Positions 15,029 through 24,536 are shown, counted from the stretch's first letter. The stretch: 64,000 nucleotides of DNA from Maribacter stanieri (GCF_900112245.1 NZ_FOYX01000001.1:1661856-1725855), one strand, 5' to 3'. Notes: generated from the letters alone by a model not told the origin. A program made the numbers and translations.

Positions 15029-15170
15029 GCTAACAATTGTATAAGGTAACAAGTTACTTTATATCTATTTTACCCGTAATTTAATCAAATCTTCTAAAGT
15101 ATCAATGAATACGGTTACTTGGTGGTGTTTACCCGTATATTATGTGTATAATATACGTTTGTAAACGACT
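15029..15170 (-). repeat. Probable terminal attC-like element at right edge of array
   Basis: The left side AAGCTAACAATTGTATAAGG has the GCTAAC box and a GTATAAGG arm. The right side ATAATATACGTTTGTAAAC resembles the right end of the element at 11687 (TATATACGTTGTTAGC). Near the right end, GTATATTAT and ATAATATAC form a 9-bp hairpin with a GTGT loop (15135-15156). The middle is not similar to the other elements, and beyond it lies the SDR gene. The call is weaker than for the elements to the left. Confidence 0.45.
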
Positions 15171-15193
15171 AAATTTTATTATTACTTGGCCAT

Positions 15194-15979
15194 CTATAGA
15201 GATTTTAGAAGTCCGCCATCAATAGGAATATTTGTTCCAGTTATATAAGCTGCATTGTCAGATGCCAAGAAGGCTGCTAAAAAACCATATTCTTCTGGGT
15301 TACCTATACGTTTCAATGCCACTCTAGATTCCATGTCTTTACGTACTTGACTTTGTTCCACGCCTAATTGCGCTGCTTTTTTTGCATTAAGTTGCGTAAT
15401 ACGGTCCGTATCAAAATAACCGGTGAGTACGCTATTTACTGTAATGTTGTGTTTGCCAACATCTGTAGCCAAAGATTTTGCCCATGTTACTACGGCAGCC
15501 CTAATAGAATTAGATAGCGCTAGGTATGATAGTGGTTCTTTCACTGAAACGGAGGCAACATTTATAACTCTACCCCAATTCTTTTGCATCATAGACTGTA
15601 GTGCCAATTCTGTTGTAAAAACCACGGTTTTAAATAAGAGATCAAAAGCTTCTTGGTAATCATCTACTTTTTTTTCTAATGCACTACCAGCAGAAGGTCC
15701 TTGTGTATTATTTACCAAAATGTCTACGGTATTGTTCTCAAAATAAGTACTGATTACCTTTTTGTAGTCTTTAAAATTATTGAAGTCTACGGCAAGATAT
15801 TGGTGTTGCTGTCCTTGATCCGTTGGTAATTCTGCAACAATATGATGTAATTTCTCTTCGCTGTGAGACATTAAGGTTACACTAGCGCCACTTTCTGCCA
15901 ATTGTTGTGCTATAGCTTTACCTATACCTCCGCTACTACCACCAACTAATGCTTTTTTGTTTAATAGGGTTATGTTCAT
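15194..15979 (-). CDS. Short-chain dehydrogenase/reductase family protein
   Basis: A 261-residue SDR with a Rossmann nucleotide-binding loop (ALVGGSSGGIGKAIA), the NNTQG motif (VDILVNNTQGPSAG, in place of NNAG) and a conserved ending (AAYITGTNIPIDGGLLKS). The catalytic Ser is likely in INVASVSV, but the usual YxxxK is not present: the aligned stretch reads SYLALSNSIRAAV. This resembles an SDR subfamily with LSNxxR at that place. It may reduce or oxidise an unknown substrate, or lack the standard mechanism. It lies 25 bases after a cupin gene on the same strand; the two probably form an operon. Confidence 0.8.
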   Translation of the reverse strand: MNITLLNKKALVGGSSGGIGKAIAQQLAESGASVTLMSHSEEKLHHIVAELPTDQGQQHQYLAVDFNNFKDYKKVISTYFENNTVDILVNNTQGPSAGSALEKKVDDYQEAFDLLFKTVVFTTELALQSMMQKNWGRVINVASVSVKEPLSYLALSNSIRAAVVTWAKSLATDVGKHNITVNSVLTGYFDTDRITQLNAKKAAQLGVEQSQVRKDMESRVALKRIGNPEEYGFLAAFLASDNAAYITGTNIPIDGGLLKSL

Positions 15980-16004
15980 TTTTTAAATTTTATAGAAACA
16001 ATAA

Positions 16005-16322
16005 CTAGCGATACTCTTCTCTTGTTGGACTAAAAACATCTAACAATTTACAAGGGGTAAGTGCAATGCCACTATGTTTCTTATGTGGTGCTATGACCAC
16101 AATGTCACCTGGCACGTATACCTTTGTGTTGCCCTCTAATGTAAATTGAAATTCACCTTCTATTACGTGCATAATTTGCTCGTTCATATGGGCGTGTTCT
16201 GGTACTTGCGCACCTTTTTCTACATCCCAAAATGCCATACTCATATGTTCAGAATGTACTAATTTTCCATGTAATCCAGGCATAATTTCCTTTGATGGAA
16301 TGGTAGAAAGATTCAATGTCAT
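16005..16322 (-). CDS. Small cupin domain protein
   Basis: A 105-residue protein that is a single cupin barrel. The metal-binding motif 1 is PEHAHMNEQIMHVIEGEFQF (two His, Glu further on), and motif 2 contains YVPGDIVVIAPHKKHSGIA. The likely ligands are the His pair, the Glu and the His in motif 2, so a metal-dependent sugar/ketoacid-related or dioxygenase-like role is possible. No specific activity can be read. It is the upstream gene of a pair with the SDR protein at 15194. Confidence 0.8.
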   Translation of the reverse strand: MTLNLSTIPSKEIMPGLHGKLVHSEHMSMAFWDVEKGAQVPEHAHMNEQIMHVIEGEFQFTLEGNTKVYVPGDIVVIAPHKKHSGIALTPCKLLDVFSPTREEYR

Positions 16323-16430
16323 AGTATCTTTTGTTTAAGTACTAAAGATACTAGAAACCGTTTCAATTATAAAGATGCAGTTAGTAAAGTATTTTAATTG
16401 AAAACAAATTTTTATACTATCATCTGCTGT

Positions 16431-18605
16431 TTATTTGTCATAATCCCAGCCAACTACAACAAACTCGCATCGGCGGTTCCATTCATGATCTTCTTCTGAG
16501 CAAGCATCTTCTGTATGGCAAACTACAATGGGTTTAGATTCCCCGTAGCCTTTAGATACTATTCTCCCAGAAGCTATTCCGTTTTTAACAAGAAATTCTT
16601 TAGCGGAATCGGCACGTTTTTGAGATAGGTCTTTGTTATAATTACCATTACCCCTAATATCTGTATGTGTGCCAATCTCAATGATCATACCCGGGTTCTT
16701 TTTCATGATGTCGATTACGGTCTGTAATCGCTCTCTAGATTCTCTTCTAAGGTACCAAAGGCTATAATCAAAATGTATTTCTTCGGTCTGTATAACCGTA
16801 CGGTCGGTTTCTTTTACCAAGGCACTTTCTGTATTAATGGCATCTTCTATTTTTTTGGCTAAAGCTTTCTCGGTTTTTACTTTCTCAGCTATCTTTTCTT
16901 TAGCTATACGTTCTGCTTGTGCGGCAGATTGTTTTTCTGCCAAAAGCGCTGCCTTTTTCTCTTCTTCCAATTTCTTGATGGCCAACGCCTCTGTTCGTAA
17001 CTTTTCGGCTTCTTGTTTTTGTTGCAATACCAATGCCTCAGCCTTTTGTTTTTCGCTTACTGAATATAAGCTCATTGAGGCATCGTGTTCTGCATTTCGT
17101 TCTTTTGTACTGCGAATGGTTTTAGAATTACTTTCATAACCAGTTTTTTCAGCATTTACCGTGTAGGATGTTTCACAGGTAATATTAAATTCAAAAGCAC
17201 CATTTTCCTTGGTTGATGAGGTAGCTATAGTTTTATTATTCATATCTACCAATGTCAACGTTGCGCCAGTAAGGGGCAGGGTAGTAGTGCGGTCTGTAAT
17301 AATACCTGCTATATATTGTTGGCAATCTACAATCTGTAATTCTTTGGTTACGGTAAAGTTGTATATATCATCACTTCCCTTACCAGATGGTCTGTTTGAT
17401 GCAAAGTATCCTGATGTGCCATCTGAATGCAATACATATGAAAAATCATCATATCCACCATTTACGGGTAGCCCTAAATTATCTGGTTGTTGAAATGAAC
17501 CTTTATTATTTTTTGAAATAAATACATCTAAAAGTCCGTAGCCTGGGTGTCCGTTAGATGAAAAATAGAGAGAATTATCAGAAGCAATAAAAGGAAACTG
17601 TTCTTTCTTATCTGTATTGATCAAATTACCTAAATTCATGGGCGTACCAAAGGTATTATCCGCTTGTAGGCTGACTTCATAAATGTCAAAAGAACCGAAT
17701 CCGCCAGGTCTATCCGAAGAGAAATATAATTTTGTTCCATCGGTATTTAAAGCTGGGTGCTCGTTAGAAAATTCGTCACTGTTAAAAGGTAATTCGGTAA
17801 TATTCTTCCATTCTCCATCTACCAAATTGGCACTATAAATTTTTAGGTTAGATACTTTTTTATCATCTGTCTTGCGCTTACCGTTATTGTAATTGTTACG
17901 GGTAAAATACATGGTGTTACCATCTGCAGAAATCGTAAAAGATCCCTCGTGTAATTTGGTGTTGATGTTGTTTGATAAGCTTGTACTGATACTATCGCCT
18001 AATTGTTCTTGGTCAATAGGGTGCGTATAAATATCCAAGTACTGTTGGTTGTTCCAACGATACATTTTTGAATTCGATTTTTTATGGGTTGCAGTATACC
18101 AAATTGAATTACCTACATGCATGGCCCCAAATTCTGATGAAGTTGTGTTTAGGTAACTATTTTTAATGGTAAAACGGTCTCCTATGGCTTTTACATTTTC
18201 TAAATAAACGGCATCTGCTTTAAGTTTTTGCAGTTTATCGGTATTGCCTTCTTTAGTATAAAAGTCTACAAGCACACGTTCTGCCTCTTCATATTCGCCA
18301 ATGGCTTTTAAAGATTGATAGAGCTTAAAGTAATATTGTTCTTCAACAGCATCGCCATAATTAGAAATTAAATAGCGATACCAGCGAGCGGCAGCATTTA
18401 AATTGAATGTATGGTAATAGCTGTCTGCCAAGTTCTTAACCACTAGGCTACTTTTATTGCTAGGTAATGCCGCTTCGTATAAAGCAATGGCATCTGCATA
18501 ATAGGCTTTTTCAAAAAGGTCATTGGCACGTTTTAATTCTTGTTGAGACCAAGCGGATTGAAATATTCCTAAAAACAGTATGATGTATATATATAACTTT
18601 TTCAT
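16431..18605 (-). CDS. OmpA family protein with TPR, PD40 and CarboxypepD domains (PorE-like)
   Basis: About 724 residues from the ATG at 18605, giving the signal peptide MKKLYIYIILFLGIFQSAWS. In order: a TPR-like N-terminus (about 20-140), a WD40/PD40 propeller (about 150-420, with FTISADGNTMYFTRN and LYFSSDRPGGFGSFDIYEV), a carboxypeptidase-regulatory-like domain (about 435-510), a Lys/Glu/Ala-rich coiled coil (about 525-600) and a C-terminal OmpA domain (FDYSLWYLRRESRERL and IEIGTHTDIRGNGNYN) that binds peptidoglycan. This is the architecture of type IX secretion PorE/SprE-associated proteins of Bacteroidota. It begins one base after the PorP/SprF stop, so the two are translationally coupled. 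Confidence 0.88.
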   Translation of the reverse strand: MKKLYIYIILFLGIFQSAWSQQELKRANDLFEKAYYADAIALYEAALPSNKSSLVVKNLADSYYHTFNLNAAARWYRYLISNYGDAVEEQYYFKLYQSLKAIGEYEEAERVLVDFYTKEGNTDKLQKLKADAVYLENVKAIGDRFTIKNSYLNTTSSEFGAMHVGNSIWYTATHKKSNSKMYRWNNQQYLDIYTHPIDQEQLGDSISTSLSNNINTKLHEGSFTISADGNTMYFTRNNYNNGKRKTDDKKVSNLKIYSANLVDGEWKNITELPFNSDEFSNEHPALNTDGTKLYFSSDRPGGFGSFDIYEVSLQADNTFGTPMNLGNLINTDKKEQFPFIASDNSLYFSSNGHPGYGLLDVFISKNNKGSFQQPDNLGLPVNGGYDDFSYVLHSDGTSGYFASNRPSGKGSDDIYNFTVTKELQIVDCQQYIAGIITDRTTTLPLTGATLTLVDMNNKTIATSSTKENGAFEFNITCETSYTVNAEKTGYESNSKTIRSTKERNAEHDASMSLYSVSEKQKAEALVLQQKQEAEKLRTEALAIKKLEEEKKAALLAEKQSAAQAERIAKEKIAEKVKTEKALAKKIEDAINTESALVKETDRTVIQTEEIHFDYSLWYLRRESRERLQTVIDIMKKNPGMIIEIGTHTDIRGNGNYNKDLSQKRADSAKEFLVKNGIASGRIVSKGYGESKPIVVCHTEDACSEEDHEWNRRCEFVVVGWDYDK

Positions 18606-18606
18606 T

Positions 18607-19560
18607 TTAGTAGAATCTAGGAGATTTATCATAGCCTTTTTTGAGTCCCCAAAGGTCTAGGTTGAACAGCACAAAAATTTCGTGAGAACCGGTATTGAAC
18701 GCGCCTAAATTTGATAAGGTATAATCGTATGCATAACCAATTCTTAATGCAGGTACTACAGACACGTTGAACATGGCACTTACAGAATCTTCTAAACGAT
18801 AAGACACACCACCTTCAAAACGATTATTGAATAAGGCATTAAAAGAGAAATCTGCCGTAATGGGAGCTCCCGATACCATTTTTGTTAAGATTGACGGTTT
18901 TAATTTTAGATTAGTATTGATATCAAAAACATACCCGGCCATACCAAATAAGTGAATGGCTTCTGCACCAATACGTGTTATGCCATCTCTATTTTCTAAA
19001 TGTTTAGAGGTCAATAAATTTGGAATGGATATGCCTGCGTAAAATTTATCTCTATTGTAAAAAGCACCCACACCAATATTTGGGAAGGTGTTGTTTAAGT
19101 TTTCATTAAAAGCAGGGTCATCTTGTATTTCCGGAAGTCTAAAACCATTAAAGTTTGTTTCAAATGTGGTAACACCTCCTTTTAGTCCTAAGCTTAAATT
19201 ACTTTTTTCATCTAGCTTAAGAATATAGGCGAAATCCACATATATGTTATTCTCCTTTAAGGAACCGTCTCCAATATCATCTGCTATAATAGAGGCACCC
19301 ATTTCTATTTTTTCTGATAACGGTGTATGTGCAAAAAAGGTTAAGGTCTTTGGTGCACCCACGGCGTTTTCCCATTGGGTTCTATATAGCGTACCAAAAT
19401 TAAGCATGCCCACATCATTGGTAGTATACGCAGGGTTAACCACATTCATATTATACATATACTGGGTATACTGTGGATCTTGCTGACCTTGCAGTTTTAA
19501 AAGGAATAAAAGCAACACAATGCAGATACTCCAACGGATGTTAATTAATTTCTTTTGCAT
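18607..19560 (-). CDS. PorP/SprF family type IX secretion membrane protein
   Basis: A 317-residue protein with an N-terminal signal (LLFLLKLQGQ) followed by the PorP/SprF signature (QDPQYTQYMYNMNVVNPAY). The rest is typical outer-membrane barrel sequence with GLKGGV, NIGVGAFYNRDKFYAGISIP and an aromatic C-terminus (KSPRFY). PorP/SprF proteins assemble surface adhesins on type IX secretion machinery. It lies directly downstream of the type B-CTD adhesin gene, which is its probable client, and is coupled to the OmpA-family gene. Confidence 0.92.
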   Translation of the reverse strand: MQKKLINIRWSICIVLLLFLLKLQGQQDPQYTQYMYNMNVVNPAYTTNDVGMLNFGTLYRTQWENAVGAPKTLTFFAHTPLSEKIEMGASIIADDIGDGSLKENNIYVDFAYILKLDEKSNLSLGLKGGVTTFETNFNGFRLPEIQDDPAFNENLNNTFPNIGVGAFYNRDKFYAGISIPNLLTSKHLENRDGITRIGAEAIHLFGMAGYVFDINTNLKLKPSILTKMVSGAPITADFSFNALFNNRFEGGVSYRLEDSVSAMFNVSVVPALRIGYAYDYTLSNLGAFNTGSHEIFVLFNLDLWGLKKGYDKSPRFY

Positions 19561-19563
19561 TGG

Positions 19564-22410
19564 TTATCTGTTTAAGTATAAGCGACCTTGTATAGGTTCA
19601 GAATTACCTTTATTGTAATTTATAATGTAGAAGTAGACACCGTTAGGTGCGGTAGATGACCCATTTCTACCATCCCAAGCAGGGTTGGTTTTGTCTCCAC
19701 TAAATAACGTAGTACCGTACCTGTTTAAAATTTCTAACGTATAGTTGGGAAATATGACTTCTATGTTAGGGATGAAAAATGTATCGTTTCTGCCATCGGC
19801 ATTCGGTGAGAACCCGTCTGGGATAAAAAAGTCATAATTTTCTGGATCACAATCACTGAAATCTATAGTAACAGGTACTCTTGTGTTAGTAGAGCAACCT
19901 GTAAGCGTATTGTAATTTTCAGCATAGTAAATTGTATCTACTACCAACGGTACATCATCAGTTAAGGCAATACCGCCAGTTTCTGTAGAATACCAAAGAA
20001 CTTCGTTTTCTGTTTCACTTTCTAAAGATCTTAGTGCTAATACTGTTGGATTATCTAAGCCACAGACTGTCAAATCATCTGATAACAAAGAAGTTGGTGC
20101 AACTGTAATTACAGTGGGTGTTACCTCTAACCGTTCTGAACTGTTGCAACCGCCACTATTTGTTGCTGCAAAATAAGATTGACCATCAACAAGAACGGTA
20201 GAAGCTGCTAATTCGGTATTGTCAGTATTAAACCACGTAACCGAACTGCCAGGAATAGCATCAATAGTTATGTCGGCTAATGTAGGATTATCTTCAGCAC
20301 AGAACAACGGATTTACATTAGTGCTTGTTGGCGCATTGGGATTACTAAAACTAACTGTTACCTGAATACGTTCTGTACCCTCGCAATTAGTCAGTGGATC
20401 GCTGTTAGTTATAAAATAATCTTCACCATCTACCAATGCCGTTGAAATTGGCAAAATGGTAGTGTCCGTTAGTGTATCGTAAAACAAGATATCTCCTGCT
20501 GCGGTCACTTCAATGTCCATTAGGGTTGGACCGCTAGGAAAATCGCTTAAACAAAATGTTTGGTTAGTAGCTGCTTGCGGTGCTTCTGGCACTCCGCCTC
20601 TTGAGAAATTTTCATTCTCTTCAAACTCAAAATCTAGTCTACATAGTGTAGTGTCGTTTTGTATACTTCGTACACTTGCTGTATAATTACCTAATGGCAA
20701 TGCATCTACATCAATTTGATAAGCAGCAGTACCGCCCGTGAAATTTATGGTATTTGTGGTAAGTACCGTATTGGAACCTAGTTCTGTTACATCATAAGTA
20801 ATAGTATATGTGCCATTTGGTAATATAGGCGCATCTACCAAAACATCTATTTGTGTAGCATCGCAATTATTGTCTACGATGAGGTCTAGCTGAATGGCAT
20901 CTGGTAACGGGGTTACGATAAATATATCAGCTAGCTTACAGTTGGTTGGAAATGTATTTAAGATGGTAGGGCTAACTTCATATTCACCACCGTCAGAAAA
21001 ATTGCTTCCTGCTATGCTAAACGTTGCATTACCATTTGTAAACGCTAATTCAAAAGTTTCTGAAGTTTCTGTACTGGCATCTGGTCTCGTTAAAACATAT
21101 TCAGTAGTAAAAGTGCCATTTGCAAAATTACCGCTAGTATCCAATATATTGTTTATGGTAACAGTGGCATCGGTCTGTACACATATATCAGCAACATCGG
21201 CTATGGAGCTTGCCACTAAAAACGTGGTAGGTGGTACAAATACTCTTGGACAAACATCCCTAATAGGCGTAACACTGGTAATTCCTGTTATTTCTAAAGT
21301 AACCGTCTGATTAAGGGGTACTAAATCTGGATCGACTATAAAATCACCGATTCCTCCAGATAATGATGCGGCTGCAACGCCTGGGGAACCATCAATAGTA
21401 TACTCTATTAAAAAAGATCCATTATGCAAAAGGTTGGCATCATACTCTAGGTCAACTACATAATCTTGTCCAAAACATATATCATCGGCAATAATATCTC
21501 CGACTAAAACAGGAAGAATATCTATAACAACGGATACTTCTCTCTTTTCGCAAACGGGATGCGTAGGAAATACTGTATACGTAAATGAAAATGAATTGTA
21601 GCCGAAATTGTCGTACAGCTCTTGAATATTAATAATTGAATCATTTAGATCACTTAGTTGATTGGTGCCGCTTTCTGACCATGTTCCATTGGGATCTTCG
21701 CCTGTCAATTGTCCGTTGAGGTCAAAATTTGTAAAGGGTGAAAAGTCATCGTTGGCACAAAAGTTTACGCTTGTTGCAAAACCGGCATTTGGCGGCGGGT
21801 GAACTTCTAAAACTACCGTGGCGGTTCTACCAATACAACTATTTACATCGGGTACGGTATAGGTGAAAATATAAATACCGGTTCCAGCGGCTTGGGCATT
21901 AAAAATATTATCTTCTAAGAAACCGGTAATCGTACTAGGGTCTTCTTCCCAAAGCCCATTAAAGTCTTGTACTTTACCATCAACATTACTTCCTAGAAAT
22001 CCGTGAAGGTTTACGCTATTGTCATCTCCGCAGGCATTGGCACTACCGTCAACATTATCTTCACCAGGATAACCACCTAAATTAATAGTTACAGTTGCCG
22101 TTTGGTTACATGAAGTATTGGTATAGACAAATGAATGCATTCCAAAATTATTAATACGCCAAAGATCAACCACACCTGTGTTTTGATTTAATGCATAGAA
22201 ATTTTCTGGATTTGTGGTTGACCATGTTCCGCCAACGGTAGGCGAACCACCTAGTTGTGAGAATAGATCATAATCGCGATTAGCGACGTCGGCATCTTTG
22301 TTGCATACTTCTATTGTAACGTCATTACCTGCGCATTGTGCATTAACTAAGTTTGACAAACTAAGTATGAAAAACACTATAGTAAAGAGCCTTAATTTTA
22401 ATATATTCAT
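19564..22410 (-). CDS. Secreted adhesin-like protein with type B gliding/T9SS C-terminal domain
   Basis: A 948-residue protein with a signal peptide (FTIVFFILSLSNLVNAQ) and many Ig-like or SprB-like beta repeats. These repeats are rich in Thr, Asp and Cys (for example DGEDYFITNSDPLTNCEG and DGQSYFAATNSGGCNSSERL). The last about 90 residues are a type B (gliding motility-associated) CTD: FFIPDGFSPNADGRNDTF, then WDGRNGSSTAPNGVYFYII and the ending GRLYLNR. This signal targets the protein to the surface by type IX secretion, probably with help from the next gene (PorP/SprF). The C-terminal domain is certain, and an adhesin role fits the repeats. Intergenic spacing to PorP is 3 bases. Confidence 0.9.
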   Translation of the reverse strand: MNILKLRLFTIVFFILSLSNLVNAQCAGNDVTIEVCNKDADVANRDYDLFSQLGGSPTVGGTWSTTNPENFYALNQNTGVVDLWRINNFGMHSFVYTNTSCNQTATVTINLGGYPGEDNVDGSANACGDDNSVNLHGFLGSNVDGKVQDFNGLWEEDPSTITGFLEDNIFNAQAAGTGIYIFTYTVPDVNSCIGRTATVVLEVHPPPNAGFATSVNFCANDDFSPFTNFDLNGQLTGEDPNGTWSESGTNQLSDLNDSIINIQELYDNFGYNSFSFTYTVFPTHPVCEKREVSVVIDILPVLVGDIIADDICFGQDYVVDLEYDANLLHNGSFLIEYTIDGSPGVAAASLSGGIGDFIVDPDLVPLNQTVTLEITGITSVTPIRDVCPRVFVPPTTFLVASSIADVADICVQTDATVTINNILDTSGNFANGTFTTEYVLTRPDASTETSETFELAFTNGNATFSIAGSNFSDGGEYEVSPTILNTFPTNCKLADIFIVTPLPDAIQLDLIVDNNCDATQIDVLVDAPILPNGTYTITYDVTELGSNTVLTTNTINFTGGTAAYQIDVDALPLGNYTASVRSIQNDTTLCRLDFEFEENENFSRGGVPEAPQAATNQTFCLSDFPSGPTLMDIEVTAAGDILFYDTLTDTTILPISTALVDGEDYFITNSDPLTNCEGTERIQVTVSFSNPNAPTSTNVNPLFCAEDNPTLADITIDAIPGSSVTWFNTDNTELAASTVLVDGQSYFAATNSGGCNSSERLEVTPTVITVAPTSLLSDDLTVCGLDNPTVLALRSLESETENEVLWYSTETGGIALTDDVPLVVDTIYYAENYNTLTGCSTNTRVPVTIDFSDCDPENYDFFIPDGFSPNADGRNDTFFIPNIEVIFPNYTLEILNRYGTTLFSGDKTNPAWDGRNGSSTAPNGVYFYIINYNKGNSEPIQGRLYLNR

Positions 22411-22636
22411 TAATAGGGGGTTAGTTGTGAATATGATTAATGAGCGTTAAAGGTATTTGTGATAGCTATCGTAAGAAACTATATGTTGTAAAAGTGTTAA
22501 AATGTAGGGTGAATACTACTAAATATGATAGGAAGTGTTAAAAATATACGCATTTCATCGGTAAAAATGCTTCGGAATAGCTGATTTTCAACTCTTGAGA
22601 ATGTAAGGAAGTAGGTAATAATAGTAGTACAATACG

Positions 22637-22644
22637 TATCTTTG
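22637..22644 (+). promoter_or_regulatory. Bacteroidota -7 box upstream of mpl
   Basis: TATCTTTG fits the TAnnTTTG -7 consensus of Bacteroidota. The mpl start is at 22662. Transcription would begin about 7 bases downstream, leaving a leader of roughly 10 bases. A clear -33 TTTG is not seen at the usual 19-21 base spacing. Confidence 0.5.
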
Positions 22645-22661
22645 CCACCTAAATTTTAGGA

Positions 22662-24017
22662 ATGCGAATACATTTTATTGCAATAGGAGGAAGTGCTATG
22701 CACAATTTAGCGCTGGCATTAGAGCACAAAGGATATGTAATTACGGGTAGTGATGATGTCATTTTTGAACCTTCTAAATCTAGACTTGCTGCCAAAGGGT
22801 TATTACCAGTAGCGTTTGGATGGTTTCCTGAAAAAATAACAAGTGATTTAGATGCCATTGTTCTTGGAATGCATGCAAAAGCAGATAATCCTGAATTGCT
22901 GAAAGCGCAAGAATTAGGTATTACGATATACTCTTATCCTGAATTTTTATACGAGCAATCTAAAAATAAAACGAGAGTAGTTATTGGCGGAAGTCATGGT
23001 AAAACAACCATTACTTCTATGATATTACATGTGCTCAATTTCCATGATATTGAAGTAGATTATATGGTAGGTGCCCAATTAGATGGGTTCGATAGAATGG
23101 TGCACTTAACCGAGGATAATGATTTTATAGTTTTAGAAGGAGATGAGTATTTGTCTTCTCCAATAGATAGACGACCAAAATTTCATTTATATCAGCCTAA
23201 TATAGCGTTGTTGAGTGGTATTGCTTGGGATCATATTAATGTATTTCCAACTTTTGAAAATTACGTTGAGCAGTTTAAAATATTTGTAGATAGTATTGTA
23301 AACGGTGGTTCTATAACATATAACATAGAAGATGAGGTAGTTAAAGAAGTAGTTGAAGCGTCTGAAAATGCAATTAGAAAATTACCATATACTACTCCAG
23401 AATATACTGTTGAAGATGGTGAAACGCTATTGGAAACTAATGAAGGACCAATGCCAATTGAAGTATTCGGCAAGCATAACCTAAGTAATTTGGCAGGTGC
23501 AAAATGGATTAGTCAGAATATGGGGGTTGATGAAGAAGATTTTTATGAGGCAATAGCAACTTTTAGCGGAGCTTCTAAACGTTTAGAGAAAATTGCAGAA
23601 GCGTCAACTAGTATCGCCTATAAAGATTTTGCCCATTCGCCAAGCAAGGTTGCGGCAACTACCAATGCTGTAAAAGAGCAATACCCAAACAGAAAATTAA
23701 TTGCTTGTTTAGAATTGCATACCTATAGTAGCTTTAACCCTGAATTTTTAAAAGAATATAAGGGAGCCTTAGATGCTGCAGATGAAGCTGTAATTTTCTT
23801 CTTACCAGAATCTGTTGCCATAAAGAAGTTAGAAGCGGTAACTCCTGTACAAATATCAGAAGCATTTCAAAGAAAAGATTTAAAGATTTTTACCGATGCA
23901 GCTTCCTTTCATGAATACTTGGAAAGTCAGTCGTATGATAACACTACATTGTTACTTATGAGCTCAGGTAATTATGGCGGATTTGATTTAAGGAAATTTC
24001 AAGAGTTGATGAGTTAA
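22662..24017 (+). CDS. mpl: UDP-N-acetylmuramate:L-alanyl-gamma-D-glutamyl-meso-DAP ligase
   Basis: A 451-residue Mur-ligase family enzyme that recycles murein tripeptide onto UDP-MurNAc. It has the N-terminal UDP-binding loop (IHFIAIGGSAMHNLALAL), the ATP-binding P-loop GGSHGKTTITSM, and a later HSPSKVAATTNAVKE block with the KDFAHSPSK sequence. The order matches Mpl rather than MurC, given the short GGSAMHNLA start and the FAHSPSKV motif. The length is normal. The enzyme acts in the cytoplasm, and the gene is monocistronic. Confidence 0.92.
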   Translation: MRIHFIAIGGSAMHNLALALEHKGYVITGSDDVIFEPSKSRLAAKGLLPVAFGWFPEKITSDLDAIVLGMHAKADNPELLKAQELGITIYSYPEFLYEQSKNKTRVVIGGSHGKTTITSMILHVLNFHDIEVDYMVGAQLDGFDRMVHLTEDNDFIVLEGDEYLSSPIDRRPKFHLYQPNIALLSGIAWDHINVFPTFENYVEQFKIFVDSIVNGGSITYNIEDEVVKEVVEASENAIRKLPYTTPEYTVEDGETLLETNEGPMPIEVFGKHNLSNLAGAKWISQNMGVDEEDFYEAIATFSGASKRLEKIAEASTSIAYKDFAHSPSKVAATTNAVKEQYPNRKLIACLELHTYSSFNPEFLKEYKGALDAADEAVIFFLPESVAIKKLEAVTPVQISEAFQRKDLKIFTDAASFHEYLESQSYDNTTLLLMSSGNYGGFDLRKFQELMS

Positions 24018-24092
24018 GGTGGGAATTACAAAGTAAAAAGTATTGATTCTTGAGTTTTTTTGAACTTGAATTTGATATTTCCAACAACCAAT

Positions 24093-24536
24093 TTATACTC
24101 CAAATTGCTTTAAATGGTGGTCTAAATGTTTGTATTGTACCTGACCCCATTGCTCTTTAGTAAACGGACCAAAAGCAGGATGTGGATACCATTCTTCACG
24201 ATCACGTACGGCATAGAAATCAGCAACTAGCATTTTAAGAATGTTATGCTCTGATGCAAAATCTTTATCTTCTTTAGCTTTTAATTGAGGTGCTGTAGGT
24301 AAACTTTTTCTCCATGGTTTATCATTGTAAAGCGATTTTTTGAAGAAGGTTTTAATAAACCAATTTCCTTTAGAACTATTTGGTTTATTGGCTATGGCCA
24401 ATTTTAAAGGATACTGGCAATGCCAACACATTTGACCAACGGTCATTTTTCCCCAACCTCTCTCAGAATTTTCGGTAAGTAGTTCAATTCTATTTTTAAT
24501 TTCCTCGAAAGCCTCTTCGTTTAATAATGATTTCAT
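24093..24536 (-). CDS. DUF1569 domain protein
   Basis: A 147-residue protein with the DinB/YfiT-like four-helix pattern of DUF1569. The conserved parts are WGKMTVGQMCWHCQYPLKLA (an internal His), a WYPHPAFGPFTKEQWGQVQY segment and YKHLDHHLKQFGV at the end. The His residues could form a metal site as in DinB-like proteins. The function is unknown. It lies between mpl and radC, facing both, so the two intergenic gaps contain converging and diverging ends. Confidence 0.8.
   Translation of the reverse strand: MKSLLNEEAFEEIKNRIELLTENSERGWGKMTVGQMCWHCQYPLKLAIANKPNSSKGNWFIKTFFKKSLYNDKPWRKSLPTAPQLKAKEDKDFASEHNILKMLVADFYAVRDREEWYPHPAFGPFTKEQWGQVQYKHLDHHLKQFGV

Noticed and set aside
1757..15170. CRISPR array
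   Set aside because: The repeated elements are 130-200 bp, imperfectly similar, and separated by whole genes of varied length; no short identical repeats with constant spacers exist.
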